The notes beneath the pieces were generated by a model. The model was given only the letters and a program-made list of their open reading frames with translations. It did not search any database and was not told the origin of the DNA. 44,646 nt of DNA from Gammaproteobacteria bacterium CG11_big_fil_rev_8_21_14_0_20_46_22 (GTDB taxonomy: Bacteria > Pseudomonadota > Gammaproteobacteria > UBA12402), in contig PCWT01000068.1 in assembly GCA_002796245.1 (NCBI GenBank), positions 1 to 44,646 on the forward strand, read 5' to 3'. Positions 16,063 through 24,377 of this stretch are shown here, in pieces. Position 1 is the first letter of the stretch, and each line of letters starts with the position of its first letter. A program made the position numbers and the translations under genes.

Positions 16063-16708
16063 AGATAGTTTAGATGAAAAAGTGCGGCGAGCAAAAGCCA
16101 CGCCATTTTTACTGCCAAAGGAAGTCAGTTTAAAAAAGACATTATTACCTGATAATGTTTGGACCTATGTTTTTCGGCACAATCAATTAGGTGAGTTAGG
16201 ACGGCTAGTGATATTGCCGCATCCAAATGGACAATCTCAGTTTGTATGTGAAGTGAGCGGTGATCCTGATGATCCAATGACTCAGAAACGGAGAACGATT
16301 CTTGAACCCATAACCCGAGAGTTAATTGGCAAAATGGAAAATATTTGCGGGCAGGGCACTGGTGAAACTCAGCCGTATACGCTTCAAAAACAACACCACT
16401 TAGTGAAAAGTGAAGTCATGCCTTGCGAGCGGTGCGGCGCGCCTACAGCCATGCTGATTATTGCGCCCGATGCGATGACAGCAGATCGTTTGGAAGATTA
16501 TGCCAGGAAAATGTTTAGCCAGGTCAAAGAGCTTAACGTTCCCACCTGGGTCGTTGGTGCCGAGCGAGAGGTTAAAGTTGACGGTGCGCTGGCTGGTGAA
16601 GCGTTGATTATGAAGGTTTGGCCTGAACGGGTAGAGGCAAAATTGATGCTTTCTACAGAGCTTAATTTTCAGCTTGACGGGCTGATGGAGAAACATTGCA
16701 TGAAGTAG
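16055..16708 (+). CDS. Hypothetical plasmid protein with a CERCG motif
   Basis: The product is 217 residues and soluble. It begins MNKDSLDEKVRRAKATPFLLPKEV. About residues 35-90 look like a compact beta-rich domain (LGRLVILPHPNGQSQFVCEVSGDPDDPMTQ). A CERCGAPTAMLIIAP segment at about residues 125-139 has one CxxC pair that could join a metal site. I do not recognise the family. It overlaps the Sel1-like gene by 8 bp, ending the accessory operon behind traA. A role in transfer is possible from position only. Confidence 0.65.
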   Translation: MNKDSLDEKVRRAKATPFLLPKEVSLKKTLLPDNVWTYVFRHNQLGELGRLVILPHPNGQSQFVCEVSGDPDDPMTQKRRTILEPITRELIGKMENICGQGTGETQPYTLQKQHHLVKSEVMPCERCGAPTAMLIIAPDAMTADRLEDYARKMFSQVKELNVPTWVVGAEREVKVDGALAGEALIMKVWPERVEAKLMLSTELNFQLDGLMEKHCMK

Positions 16709-16737
16709 AATGGACAAGATAAAAAAGATGAATTTTC

Positions 16738-16783
16738 TTGTCTTTTCTTTAAAAAATCTCTATAATCTATACTATGAGTATAG
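16738..16783 (+). promoter_or_regulatory. Promoter and start-codon palindrome of the AbiE pair
   Basis: TTGTCT (16738-16743), a 17-bp spacer and TATAAT (16761-16766) end only 7 bp before the ATG, so transcription would start at or next to the start codon and the mRNA is probably leaderless. CTATACT (16767-16773) and AGTATAG (16777-16783) form a perfect inverted repeat exactly around that ATG. AbiEi antitoxins repress their own promoter through inverted repeats, so this is a strong operator candidate. Confidence 0.75.
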
Positions 16784-17574
16784 AAATAGAAAATAAATTA
16801 CAGTTTCTTCACCAAGCATGGCCCAGTAATGCTATTTTAACCACGAGTGCGTTGAAAGCCAAAGGGTTCTCAGATCAACTTATTCAAAAATATTGCCATT
16901 CTGGTTGGCTACAGCGGATAGGTATCGGTGCTTTCGTGCGGCAAAATGATAAGGCTAGTTGGCAGGGTGGTCTTTATGCCATCCAGCATGATCTCAAAAA
17001 GAATATTCATATAGGCGGACTTACTGCGCTAGAGTTAAGTGGGTTAGCACATTATCTAGGATTAGCGCCAGAAAAAATAATTTATTTATATAACACGTCA
17101 TCAACCAAGAGCAAATTACCTGGGTGGTTCATTAAATATTTTAATCAAAAGGAAATTTTTCATTATAAGCAATGCCATATTTTCGATAAAGAAATTGGTT
17201 TAAAAACACAGGCTATTGAAAGCTTAGAGATTCTTGTTTCTGAACCTGAGCGAGCTATATTAGAGTTGTTGTATCTTGTGCCAGAGATAGTAAGTGTTGA
17301 ACACGCTGCAAATCTCGTTGAAAATCTTCAAACTATTCGTCCTGAAAAAATGCAACACATGCTTGAAAACTGTCGCCACATATTGATCAAACGATTATTT
17401 TTGTGTTTGTCTGATTTGTGCCAGCTACCTGTTTTGAAGCATTTACGTACAAATAAAATCACTCTTGGTTCGGGCGATAGAACAATAAACGTCGGTGGAA
17501 AATACTTCCCTAAGTATAAGCTGGTGTTGTCATATAGTGGCTCTGGTGATTTGGAGGAAGATATTAATGTATAG
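16774..17574 (+). CDS. abiEi: AbiEi-family antitoxin and repressor of a type IV TA system
   Basis: The product is 266 residues. The N-terminal winged helix (about residues 15-60: ILTTSALKAKGFSDQLIQKYCHSGWLQRIGIGAFVR) is the AbiEi DNA-binding domain. HIGGLTALELSGLAHYLGL and SEPERAILELLYLVPEIVSVEHAANLVENL belong to the AbiEi antitoxin region. It counteracts the AbiEii toxin without forming a stable complex and represses the operon. The start codon sits inside the palindrome at 16767-16783. The stop overlaps the toxin start by 8 bp. The pair sits between the traA accessory genes and a recombinase, so it is plasmid-borne addiction or phage-abortive cargo. Confidence 0.9.
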   Translation: MSIEIENKLQFLHQAWPSNAILTTSALKAKGFSDQLIQKYCHSGWLQRIGIGAFVRQNDKASWQGGLYAIQHDLKKNIHIGGLTALELSGLAHYLGLAPEKIIYLYNTSSTKSKLPGWFIKYFNQKEIFHYKQCHIFDKEIGLKTQAIESLEILVSEPERAILELLYLVPEIVSVEHAANLVENLQTIRPEKMQHMLENCRHILIKRLFLCLSDLCQLPVLKHLRTNKITLGSGDRTINVGGKYFPKYKLVLSYSGSGDLEEDINV

Positions 17575-18487
17575 TGAAGAATATAAAAATCAACTCTCGC
17601 TTTTACTTAAAATATTGCCTTGTTTAAAAGGGCAAGATGGATTTGTAGTGAAGGGTGGCACAGCCATTAACTTATTTTATCGTGATTTCCCAAGGATATC
17701 TGTCGATATAGATTTAACTTATACCAATATAGAGAATAGAGAAAGTACCGTTGAAAATATGAATCGTTTGCTCAATGAATTTGGGGCATTAATTATTAAA
17801 CGAGTACCAAATGCGAAGCTTAATAAGCAGCTATCAAAAAACAAAGATTACATAGTAAAACTAATGGTTTCTGATAAAAAATCTATCGTAAAAATTGAGC
17901 CAAATTTTGTTCTTCGAGGAACAATTTTTGATGCGAATAGGTTGCCTGTATCTAAAAAAGTAACCCAAGAGTTTGGGGAGTTTATTGATGAAATTCCTAT
18001 TGCGTCTTTTAACGATGTTTTTGCAGGTAAAATATGCGCTGCTCTTAATAGGCAGCACCCAAGAGATTTGTTTGACATCAAATTATTATTTGAAAATGAA
18101 GGTATAACGGATTTACTGAGACAAACGTTTGTAGTCTACCTTGCTTGTGATTCAAGACCAATTCACGAACTCTTAAATCCAAATTATTTGGATATTTCTT
18201 CGCTTTATGCGCGTGAATTTAACAATATGACGGCTGAACCAGTACCACTTAATGAGTTGGTTGATGTTAGATCAAAGTTAGTAAAAGAGCTATTAGTGAC
18301 TCTCACTAAAAACGAACGGAATTTTTTGCTTTCAATAAAGCAAGGCGAGCCGGATTATTCGCTGCTACCGTTTAAAAATTTAGATAAATTACCTGCTTTG
18401 AAATGGAAAGTTATTAACGTCCGCAAAATGAGCAAGAAAAAACACGTAGTAATGCTGAATAAATTAAGGGAAGTGTTAGAGGTGTAA
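17567..18487 (+). CDS. abiEii: AbiEii-family nucleotidyltransferase toxin
   Basis: The product is 306 residues. Motif I is KGGTAINLF (G30, G31) with SVDIDL (D47 and D49, the metal-binding pair of DNA polymerase beta-like nucleotidyltransferases). VKIEPNFVLRG supplies the third strand, and FAGKICAALNRQHPRDLFDIK is the conserved AbiEii motif. The family transfers nucleotides, with GTP bound in the best-studied member and tRNA modified in relatives, to stop growth. I chose the ATG at 17567, overlapping the antitoxin by 8 bp, over the longer frame at 17495. All catalytic motifs are present, so the toxin looks functional. Confidence 0.9.
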   Translation: MYSEEYKNQLSLLLKILPCLKGQDGFVVKGGTAINLFYRDFPRISVDIDLTYTNIENRESTVENMNRLLNEFGALIIKRVPNAKLNKQLSKNKDYIVKLMVSDKKSIVKIEPNFVLRGTIFDANRLPVSKKVTQEFGEFIDEIPIASFNDVFAGKICAALNRQHPRDLFDIKLLFENEGITDLLRQTFVVYLACDSRPIHELLNPNYLDISSLYAREFNNMTAEPVPLNELVDVRSKLVKELLVTLTKNERNFLLSIKQGEPDYSLLPFKNLDKLPALKWKVINVRKMSKKKHVVMLNKLREVLEV

Positions 18488-18532
18488 TGCGATGACAGGA
18501 AAGGAGATGGCTATGTTTAACGCCACCAGCCC

Positions 18533-18576
18533 AATAAGTGTGATAATTGACATTATTACACTTATTATGCTATAGT
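18533..18576 (+). promoter_or_regulatory. Promoter embedded in a 15-bp inverted repeat
   Basis: AATAAGTGTGATAAT (18533-18547) and ATTATTACACTTATT (18552-18566) pair with one mismatch over a 4-bp loop. TTGACA (18547-18552) lies in the middle of this palindrome, with TATAGT 18 bp further on (18571-18576), directed at the membrane protein gene. Repressor binding would cover the -35 box. The repressor is unknown. Confidence 0.75.
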
Positions 18577-18606
18577 CATTTTATCCTTATTTTTAAGATA
18601 TTTTAT

Positions 18607-19206
18607 ATGGCTATCCTAAATATCAATGGGCACAGAATTAAGGTTCGTTGGTTTGAGACCATCTTGCCTTTGTGGGACATGTATGGAGATGTTCGCCGTG
18701 TTCCAAGAAATATCTATAGTTTCCATGCTGTGTTTGCTGCATTTTGTGTAGCATTATTTGCATTACCATTAATGTGGTTGTTATCACACGTTCCGTTTAT
18801 TTGGCCAGAGATGCTGGGTGGATTTGCTATTACTATTTGTATTTGCGTTGGCATGAATCCCTATCAAGATTACTTTAGAGCGCTGGTTGTTTTAGCCATA
18901 GTCAGTGTGTTGCTTTATTACAATGTTCAATTTGATGTCAGAATATTTGGTTTTCATGTTGAACATTACTTGTATTATCTTGTAATACTCGCTTGCTTGG
19001 CGACATTATTACGACGATTTTATAATCGACTTTGCTGGAAACAAATCGATAGTATTTGTGCTAAGTACGGCATCCCTTATTATGACCAAAAGACGTTAAT
19101 GGATGCTCACGTTGGTTACGACACGCATTACGGTGAAAAACAAAAAGCTTATGATTCCTATCAAGCCGCAGTAGATGCCGATAAAGAAAATCAAACAAAC
19201 CAATAG
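18607..19206 (+). CDS. Membrane protein of unknown function
   Basis: The product is 199 residues from the ATG at 18607 (MAILNINGHRIKVRWFE); an upstream start at 18547 would lie within the promoter and is rejected. Four hydrophobic segments lie at about residues 41-61, 66-84, 89-106 and 120-136, followed by a cytoplasm-like tail rich in K, D and Q that ends ADKENQTNQ. The TrbL and TrbJ families do not match, and I do not recognise it. It has its own regulated promoter and ends 10 bp before the recombinase gene, so the two are likely co-expressed. Confidence 0.75.
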   Translation: MAILNINGHRIKVRWFETILPLWDMYGDVRRVPRNIYSFHAVFAAFCVALFALPLMWLLSHVPFIWPEMLGGFAITICICVGMNPYQDYFRALVVLAIVSVLLYYNVQFDVRIFGFHVEHYLYYLVILACLATLLRRFYNRLCWKQIDSICAKYGIPYYDQKTLMDAHVGYDTHYGEKQKAYDSYQAAVDADKENQTNQ

Positions 19207-19216
19207 GAGTGGTATT

Positions 19217-20443
19217 ATGTCGCATAAAATACCTCGCCCCTTGTTTGACACGACGGAATTTACGGAGGACACGCAATGCCCAGCAGAATTTAATGCGCAG
19301 GATTTTTCTGCTGCAAAGCAATTTTTAATCGCTTATAAAGGTAGTTACGCTACGTTTAACACCTATCGACGAGAAGTCGAACGATTAATGCAATGGTCGT
19401 GGCTTGTTGCTAAAAAATCCCTTCGTGAACTTCGGAGACAAAACTTAGAAAAGTATATCCAATTTTGTCAAAAACCACCGGAAAAATGGATTGGACTTAA
19501 AAAACCACCTCGTTTTATCGAAAAAGACGGGGCTAGAGTCCCAAACCCTACGTGGCGACCTTTTGTAGTCTCCGTCTCTAAATCAGCACATCGCAAAGGG
19601 GAAAAACCACAGATTAAAGATTTTGAATTCTCAAAAACAGCTATTAAAGATTTATTTGCGGTTTTAAGTACATTTTATAATTTTTTAATTGCTGAAGATT
19701 ACACAGAGGTTAATCCAGTTTTGCAAATACGTCAGAAAAGCCGATTTATTCAAAAGACACAAACAGCAACTAAAATAAGGCGATTAAGTCAATTACAGTG
19801 GAATTATGTTATTCGCGCTGCCGAAGATATGGCAGAACGTAATCCAGAGCAACACATGAGAACCTTATTTATCATGAATGTGTTATTTGCCATGTATCTT
19901 AGAATTTCTGAGTTAGCTGCAAGTGATCGTTGGACGCCTAAAATGTGTGATTTTTATCGTGATCACGATAATCACTGGTGGTTTGTTACCGTGGGCAAGG
20001 GCAATAAAAAACGGCAAATTGCTGTCAGTGACGCTATGCTCAAAGCACTTAAACAATGGCGCAAGTATCTAAAGTTATCCCTTCTACCCTCTCCAGCCGA
20101 TCAATCGCCTTTATTACCAAAAACAAAGGGAAAAGGCCCCATTACCAGCACCACCTATATTAGACGATTAGTACAGTCTTGTTTTGATGTTGCAATCATT
20201 CAATTGCATAATGATAAGAAGAAAGAGGAAGCCGAATCGCTGCTTGATGCGACCGTTCATTGGCTGCGCCATACTGGCATTTCAGAAGACGTTAAAACAC
20301 GCCCAAGAGAGCATGTTAGAGATGATGCTGGCCATAGCTCAAGCGCGATTACCGATCACTACATTGACATAGAGCTACATGAACGCCACGCTTCAGCAAA
20401 GAATAAACCAGTAAAACTAGAAAACAAAAAGCCAAACGATTAA
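19217..20443 (+). CDS. Tyrosine site-specific recombinase
   Basis: The product is 408 residues from the ATG at 19217, preceded by AGGAG. A core-binding SAM-like domain (about residues 30-165: YATFNTYRREVERLMQWSW and later helices) leads into the catalytic domain with R229 (YLRISELAA), K261 (GKGNKK), H348 and R351 (HWLRHT), H373 (GHSS) and the nucleophile Y382 (HYIDIE). All six catalytic positions are present. On a plasmid such enzymes usually resolve dimers or move elements. No attachment site or cassette is evident nearby, so multimer resolution is the more likely role. A large insertion at about residues 85-140 is unlike XerC/D. Confidence 0.93.
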   Translation: MSHKIPRPLFDTTEFTEDTQCPAEFNAQDFSAAKQFLIAYKGSYATFNTYRREVERLMQWSWLVAKKSLRELRRQNLEKYIQFCQKPPEKWIGLKKPPRFIEKDGARVPNPTWRPFVVSVSKSAHRKGEKPQIKDFEFSKTAIKDLFAVLSTFYNFLIAEDYTEVNPVLQIRQKSRFIQKTQTATKIRRLSQLQWNYVIRAAEDMAERNPEQHMRTLFIMNVLFAMYLRISELAASDRWTPKMCDFYRDHDNHWWFVTVGKGNKKRQIAVSDAMLKALKQWRKYLKLSLLPSPADQSPLLPKTKGKGPITSTTYIRRLVQSCFDVAIIQLHNDKKKEEAESLLDATVHWLRHTGISEDVKTRPREHVRDDAGHSSSAITDHYIDIELHERHASAKNKPVKLENKKPND

Positions 20444-20475
20444 AATTAAAAACTACTTACATCAAATGAATACCA

Positions 20476-20835
20476 TTATTTTTCGTATTTTGAAAAAGCT
20501 GTCGTCAGCCCATCGCGGTACGGATCAATGCCTTCAATACGATCATTCTCTTTTAGTCTGTGAATAACCTGCTTATTTCCTTGGTTCACACGAGCATCTT
20601 GATTTATTTCCTCAATCATTTCTGCTGGCGGTTGAATATTTAATTTTTTAAGCACATCGAAGAATGGTTGTAATGTATCAGGATGACTGGGTTCGTAGTT
20701 CAAGTTTAACCAAAATGGCTCATCGCAGCCCTCTTTATTAATCACCATAAAAAATCCTTGAAGTGGTCTATCCCATCCCATCAGAACATGCGTTTTTTTG
20801 CCTTCATGTAATGTGTAAAAGTGATGCTGTGACAT
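20476..20835 (-). CDS. Hypothetical protein at the end of the transfer operon
   Basis: The product is 119 residues and soluble. The N-terminal half (MSQHHFYTLHEGKKTHVLMGWDRPLQGFFMVI and DEPFWLNLNYEPSHPD) looks like a small beta domain, and the C-terminal half is charged. I do not recognise the family by name, although the layout resembles short proteins found beside traG on other plasmids. It lies 53 bp downstream of traG on the same strand and is probably its last co-transcribed gene. It is convergent with the recombinase gene, with 32 bp between their ends and no clear terminator. Confidence 0.7.
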   Translation of the reverse strand: MSQHHFYTLHEGKKTHVLMGWDRPLQGFFMVINKEGCDEPFWLNLNYEPSHPDTLQPFFDVLKKLNIQPPAEMIEEINQDARVNQGNKQVIHRLKENDRIEGIDPYRDGLTTAFSKYEK

Positions 20836-20888
20836 GATTCTATTCCTTCTGATATTGCGGTAATGCCGATTTTGATTTGAGCAGAATC

Positions 20889-22826
20889 TTAGCCTCGCTC
20901 TTCTAAGGGATTGGGATCAAATCGCCCTTGGTAAATAGGCTCTTTGAAGTAATAAGCCTTTTTACATCGTATTGGCCGCATCCCTTTAATAAAAACATAT
21001 TGTTCATCTTCTGGCATTTCACGGATATCGTTAAAATGAATCAGGTCAGTAGCCGTTTCAGAAACGCTATAACTTTCAGAGACCGATGGGCGTGCCCCTT
21101 TATGTGCTGTGCTGGTATTTCGAGAAACATTTTCAGTGAGCACGGTGGTTTTATCACCCAATTTTTGAATCCATTCAAGTGTTTTAATATCATCACTTCC
21201 AAGGAAATGTTTCACTGGCATTCCTTTGAAAATCGCGTCATCGCGATACACTTCCACTTGTCCAATGGTTTGAAAAGACGCCCACACTTTAACGCCGCGA
21301 GAGCGCATAGTATTGATCACTTGCTCAACGTCAGGACTATAACCAAACTGCCCCAATTCATCTAACACAAAGCAGTAATCTTGCTTGAGTTGTGATGTTG
21401 GTGATTGAATCAATTTCACTTTGATAAGCGCCATTACAACACGAACCATGCGAGAGTAGGCTTTAATCATGTCTTCAGGTAGAACCACGTAAATATCACA
21501 TTGACCGCTAACAAAAGACTCTAAATCAATTTCATCTTTAGTAAAAATGTTCCGAACATTATCACTGCGAAGCCATTGCAATTGACGATACACGGTTGTT
21601 TTCATACTGCCTGATTCATCGCCACCTGCAACTAACATTTGCGCCGCTGCCGCACGTGCCTTATTTGAACCTTGCTTCATCCTTTTAATGACGTTATCTT
21701 CTGTATCATTGGCCAAATCAATCCACCAATCATGCAAATCAACTAAATTCATTTTATCGGGCTTACTGTAAAACTGGTCAGTATAAAAATCTAAAACACC
21801 TTCTAAAATAATTTGTGCATTCTCACTAAAATGTGCTTCTGTCTCACTACGGACTTCTTTATCAACCACATACAGTGCTGCTGACAAAGCAGAAATATAC
21901 CGATCTTTTAACAAAGGATCACTATTATTGACATAAGCTAATGGATTAATGCTATGTGTTTTTATATCCAACCCAAGCGTTTTTAGCACCTGAAAAGGGT
22001 CAATAATAAAAACTTCTCGGCCAGCATCGATGGCTTTCTTTGCAGTAATTGCGCATAACTCTCCTTTTATGTCAGTGATGAGTTTATTAATTTGTAAATT
22101 ATCAAGGATAAATGGCACTAACAAACTCGATGTTTTTCCACCGCCGCGATACGCTAAAATCAAACGATCTGTCAGTTTATTCATGCGAATGTATCCAGTA
22201 CGATCTTTTCCGATTAAACTGCCTGTCTCAGATCGAAGTCCATATTGGCTAATATCTTTAGGGCTTGCCATACGCGAAGATCCTAAATTGCTTGATGTGT
22301 CTTGTGAGTCACGCTGCACACTCAGCTTATAAACACGTAATCGCCATCGAATAATGAGAACCATCGTTAACAAGAAAGCCATAATCAAATAAATCGGCCA
22401 AGCTCCAGATAAGTAACTTTTAAAATAAATCGGGAAACTATAGCCCATTTGTTGGGTGACCATTTTAGCAAAGTACATTTGAATTAAAAATTCAACCATT
22501 CCCCCTAATAATGTTCCAAAAAACACGGCCATGCAGACATTGATGATATATAAATTTCCCGTGTTATGTTTCATTCGGTAATAATTAAGGGTAAACAATC
22601 CAAGAATAACCACTATAAAATATAAAACAGCTAATAGTGCATGTGGATTATAGGTTGGCATATGCCGATGATGAACAAAATCAGTGACTCGAATAATATC
22701 GATTAATGCGAACGCGGCGATTGCTAAAAGAAAATAAATAAGCCCTATTTTTAAGCCAATCAATCGCTCTTTGTGCTTATATTTTCTTGAGTCTAAGCCC
22801 CAGCTTCTTAATGATAGGTTGCTCAT
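20889..22826 (-). CDS. traG: TraG/VirD4-type coupling protein
   Basis: The product is 645 residues. Four membrane segments (about residues 15-160) precede the cytoplasmic ATPase: Walker A YRGGGKTSSLLVPF and Walker B YCFVLDELGQFG, with TKDEIDL and SRGVKVWASFQTIGQ (the motif-III-like segment) typical of VirD4 proteins. It binds the TraA-DNA complex and hands it to the Trb channel. Two ATGs occur 12 bp apart (22838 and 22826); I chose the second, MSNLSLRSWG, because the G-rich GGGATGGGG lies just before it. It sits at the far end of the trb operon, whereas Ti plasmids place traG next to traC/traD. Confidence 0.93.
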   Translation of the reverse strand: MSNLSLRSWGLDSRKYKHKERLIGLKIGLIYFLLAIAAFALIDIIRVTDFVHHRHMPTYNPHALLAVLYFIVVILGLFTLNYYRMKHNTGNLYIINVCMAVFFGTLLGGMVEFLIQMYFAKMVTQQMGYSFPIYFKSYLSGAWPIYLIMAFLLTMVLIIRWRLRVYKLSVQRDSQDTSSNLGSSRMASPKDISQYGLRSETGSLIGKDRTGYIRMNKLTDRLILAYRGGGKTSSLLVPFILDNLQINKLITDIKGELCAITAKKAIDAGREVFIIDPFQVLKTLGLDIKTHSINPLAYVNNSDPLLKDRYISALSAALYVVDKEVRSETEAHFSENAQIILEGVLDFYTDQFYSKPDKMNLVDLHDWWIDLANDTEDNVIKRMKQGSNKARAAAAQMLVAGGDESGSMKTTVYRQLQWLRSDNVRNIFTKDEIDLESFVSGQCDIYVVLPEDMIKAYSRMVRVVMALIKVKLIQSPTSQLKQDYCFVLDELGQFGYSPDVEQVINTMRSRGVKVWASFQTIGQVEVYRDDAIFKGMPVKHFLGSDDIKTLEWIQKLGDKTTVLTENVSRNTSTAHKGARPSVSESYSVSETATDLIHFNDIREMPEDEQYVFIKGMRPIRCKKAYYFKEPIYQGRFDPNPLEERG

Positions 22827-22883
22827 GCCCCATCCCATTTTATAAAGCTATATGACCAAAAATATCGGTTATAGAGATAAAAA

Positions 22884-23225
22884 TTATTCATTATCTTCTT
22901 TTTTATTAACACGGGATTTTCTCGATTTTTTACTCGCTAAAATCATAAATCCGCTTGTATAACTGTAACCAAAGCCATAACTATAGCTACCAACAGACGG
23001 TTTCAACCATTTTGTTAAATGTGTCCCCTTCTGTTCAATTGGGCCACACTGAAATTGACCAACACCAGAGGTGATCGGCGTAACGGATTCCACCACAAAA
23101 CCATCGTCTTGAACATGAATCAGTAAATTGTTCATGGCCTCATTTGTTTTTTCGAGATCAACGTTGACGAACAATCCATTGTCGTCAACGTTTACGATAG
23201 CTTGCAGATAAAAACTTTGTTTCAT
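22884..23225 (-). CDS. Hypothetical protein between a lipoprotein and traG
   Basis: The product is 113 residues with no signal peptide. It has a beta-rich start (MKQSFYLQAIVNVDDNGLFVNVDL), a Gly/Tyr-rich stretch (SVGSYSYGFGYSYTSG, about residues 78-93) and a basic tail (KKSRKSRVNKK). No family is recognised. Its start overlaps the lipoprotein stop in an ATGA, so the two are translationally coupled. By position it belongs to the mating-pair cluster and may assist the coupling protein that follows. Confidence 0.68.
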   Translation of the reverse strand: MKQSFYLQAIVNVDDNGLFVNVDLEKTNEAMNNLLIHVQDDGFVVESVTPITSGVGQFQCGPIEQKGTHLTKWLKPSVGSYSYGFGYSYTSGFMILASKKSRKSRVNKKEDNE

Positions 23226-23665
23226 GCGTCATTATCCATCTTTTTACCCCAATAACGGCTTTCTTCCGATTTTGACATGGAATACGCTTGCCAATAGGTT
23301 TGGCAGTTTTCACCACTGGTTGGGTTATTATGGCAAGCACGATAAGCATTTTTTGCGAGTGTCGTTTTTGCTTTAATTTGTTGTTTCCAAAAATCGTACC
23401 AATTAACGCCTTTTAGCTTACCATTATCATCCCATGTGGGCTGACTCTGTCCCAACCAAGCTAACGCCTCACTATCACTCACATTCCAAGCATTTTTGAT
23501 GCTTTTTTTAGAGCCTGTTGCAGTCGAGACCGGTGCTGTTGGTTTTTGTCCACTAATGTTAGAAAGCCCATTGTTTATTTTACCCAGATCAGTATTTAAC
23601 TGTTGGCAACCACATAACAAAGCAAAAACTGATACGATTCCTATAAAGCTCGCTGATTTCATCAT
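23222..23665 (-). CDS. Putative lipoprotein of the transfer cluster
   Basis: The product is 147 residues. The N-terminus MMKSASFIGIVSVFALLCGCQQLN is a lipoprotein signal with lipobox LLCGC, cysteine at residue 20. The mature part is hydrophilic, with a W-rich stretch (WLGQSQPTWDDNGKLKGVNWYDFWKQQ) and two cysteines (CHNNPTSGENC) that could form a disulphide. It could act like TrbH/VirB7 or the exclusion lipoprotein TrbK, neither of which is otherwise present, but it does not clearly resemble either. GGGAG precedes the start. It shares an ATGA junction with the next gene. Confidence 0.72.
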   Translation of the reverse strand: MMKSASFIGIVSVFALLCGCQQLNTDLGKINNGLSNISGQKPTAPVSTATGSKKSIKNAWNVSDSEALAWLGQSQPTWDDNGKLKGVNWYDFWKQQIKAKTTLAKNAYRACHNNPTSGENCQTYWQAYSMSKSEESRYWGKKMDNDA

Positions 23666-23686
23666 TTCAATATCTCCCTGAAGGGT

Positions 23687-24367
23687 TTAAGAAAAGTTAT
23701 AATAAAGACCCAATGTAAACACATTAGCGCCATGACTATTACCATTACCTGGTAACGGGTAATGCGTTTGATAATACGTGTACCCTATTCTTGCACTGAC
23801 ATTAGAACGCAAATCAACGTTCACGCCTAATCCAAAATTATACGCGCCTTTGTTTAGGCTGCCAGATCGGCTATCCGCACCATTATTAGCGTTATATTTA
23901 TAATTCGTGAAATTAAAACCATACCCCGCTTTACCATAAAGGCTTGCCGTATATTGATACCCCGAAAGAACAGGGTAGCTGACTATGCCATCAAGGCTAA
24001 GGTTATAAATGGAAGCGCTATAAGATAAAGGTAAGGTTGATGAACCGCCGTTATCTTTTAATTTTCCTAATCGTTGAAAATTAGCCTCGACACTGAGGTA
24101 ATTATTGAATTTATAACCACCAAATAAACCGAAATCCATTGAATCACTATCAATGTTTGCGCTATCGCCTGATACGGTTACGGTATTATCAGTAAATACG
24201 CTATAGCCTAAATTTAATCCTGCGTAAAATTTTGATGGCAGATCATAAGAAATATTATTACTGCCGCTATTTTGATAAGGATCGGGAACATCAGCATACG
24301 CTTGTGCCATTAAGAGCATACCAGAGATAATCGCAACAGGTACGGTTGGTTTGTGTTTAAATATCAT
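23687..24367 (-). CDS. OmpA-like outer-membrane beta-barrel protein
   Basis: The product is 226 residues. A signal peptide ends around AQAYA (residues 20-25). The mature part has alternating strands typical of 8-stranded outer-membrane barrels: KFYAGLNLGYSVF, MDFGLFGGYKFNNYLSVEANFQRLG, ASLYGKAGYGFNF, YNFGLGVNVDLRSNVSARIGYTYY, ending in the strand VFTLGLYYNFS. This is the OMP_b-brl type with no periplasmic peptidoglycan-binding domain. It lies 10 bp after trbI inside the mating operon, which is unusual because RP4 and Ti operons have no barrel here. It may stabilise mating contacts or act in surface exclusion (inference). Confidence 0.85.
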   Translation of the reverse strand: MIFKHKPTVPVAIISGMLLMAQAYADVPDPYQNSGSNNISYDLPSKFYAGLNLGYSVFTDNTVTVSGDSANIDSDSMDFGLFGGYKFNNYLSVEANFQRLGKLKDNGGSSTLPLSYSASIYNLSLDGIVSYPVLSGYQYTASLYGKAGYGFNFTNYKYNANNGADSRSGSLNKGAYNFGLGVNVDLRSNVSARIGYTYYQTHYPLPGNGNSHGANVFTLGLYYNFS

Positions 24368-24377
24368 TGCAATGCTC

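Noticed and set aside
18547-18606. Longer N-terminus for the membrane protein gene
   Set aside because: It would start inside the promoter palindrome; the ATG at 18607 follows the promoter and begins the plausible protein.
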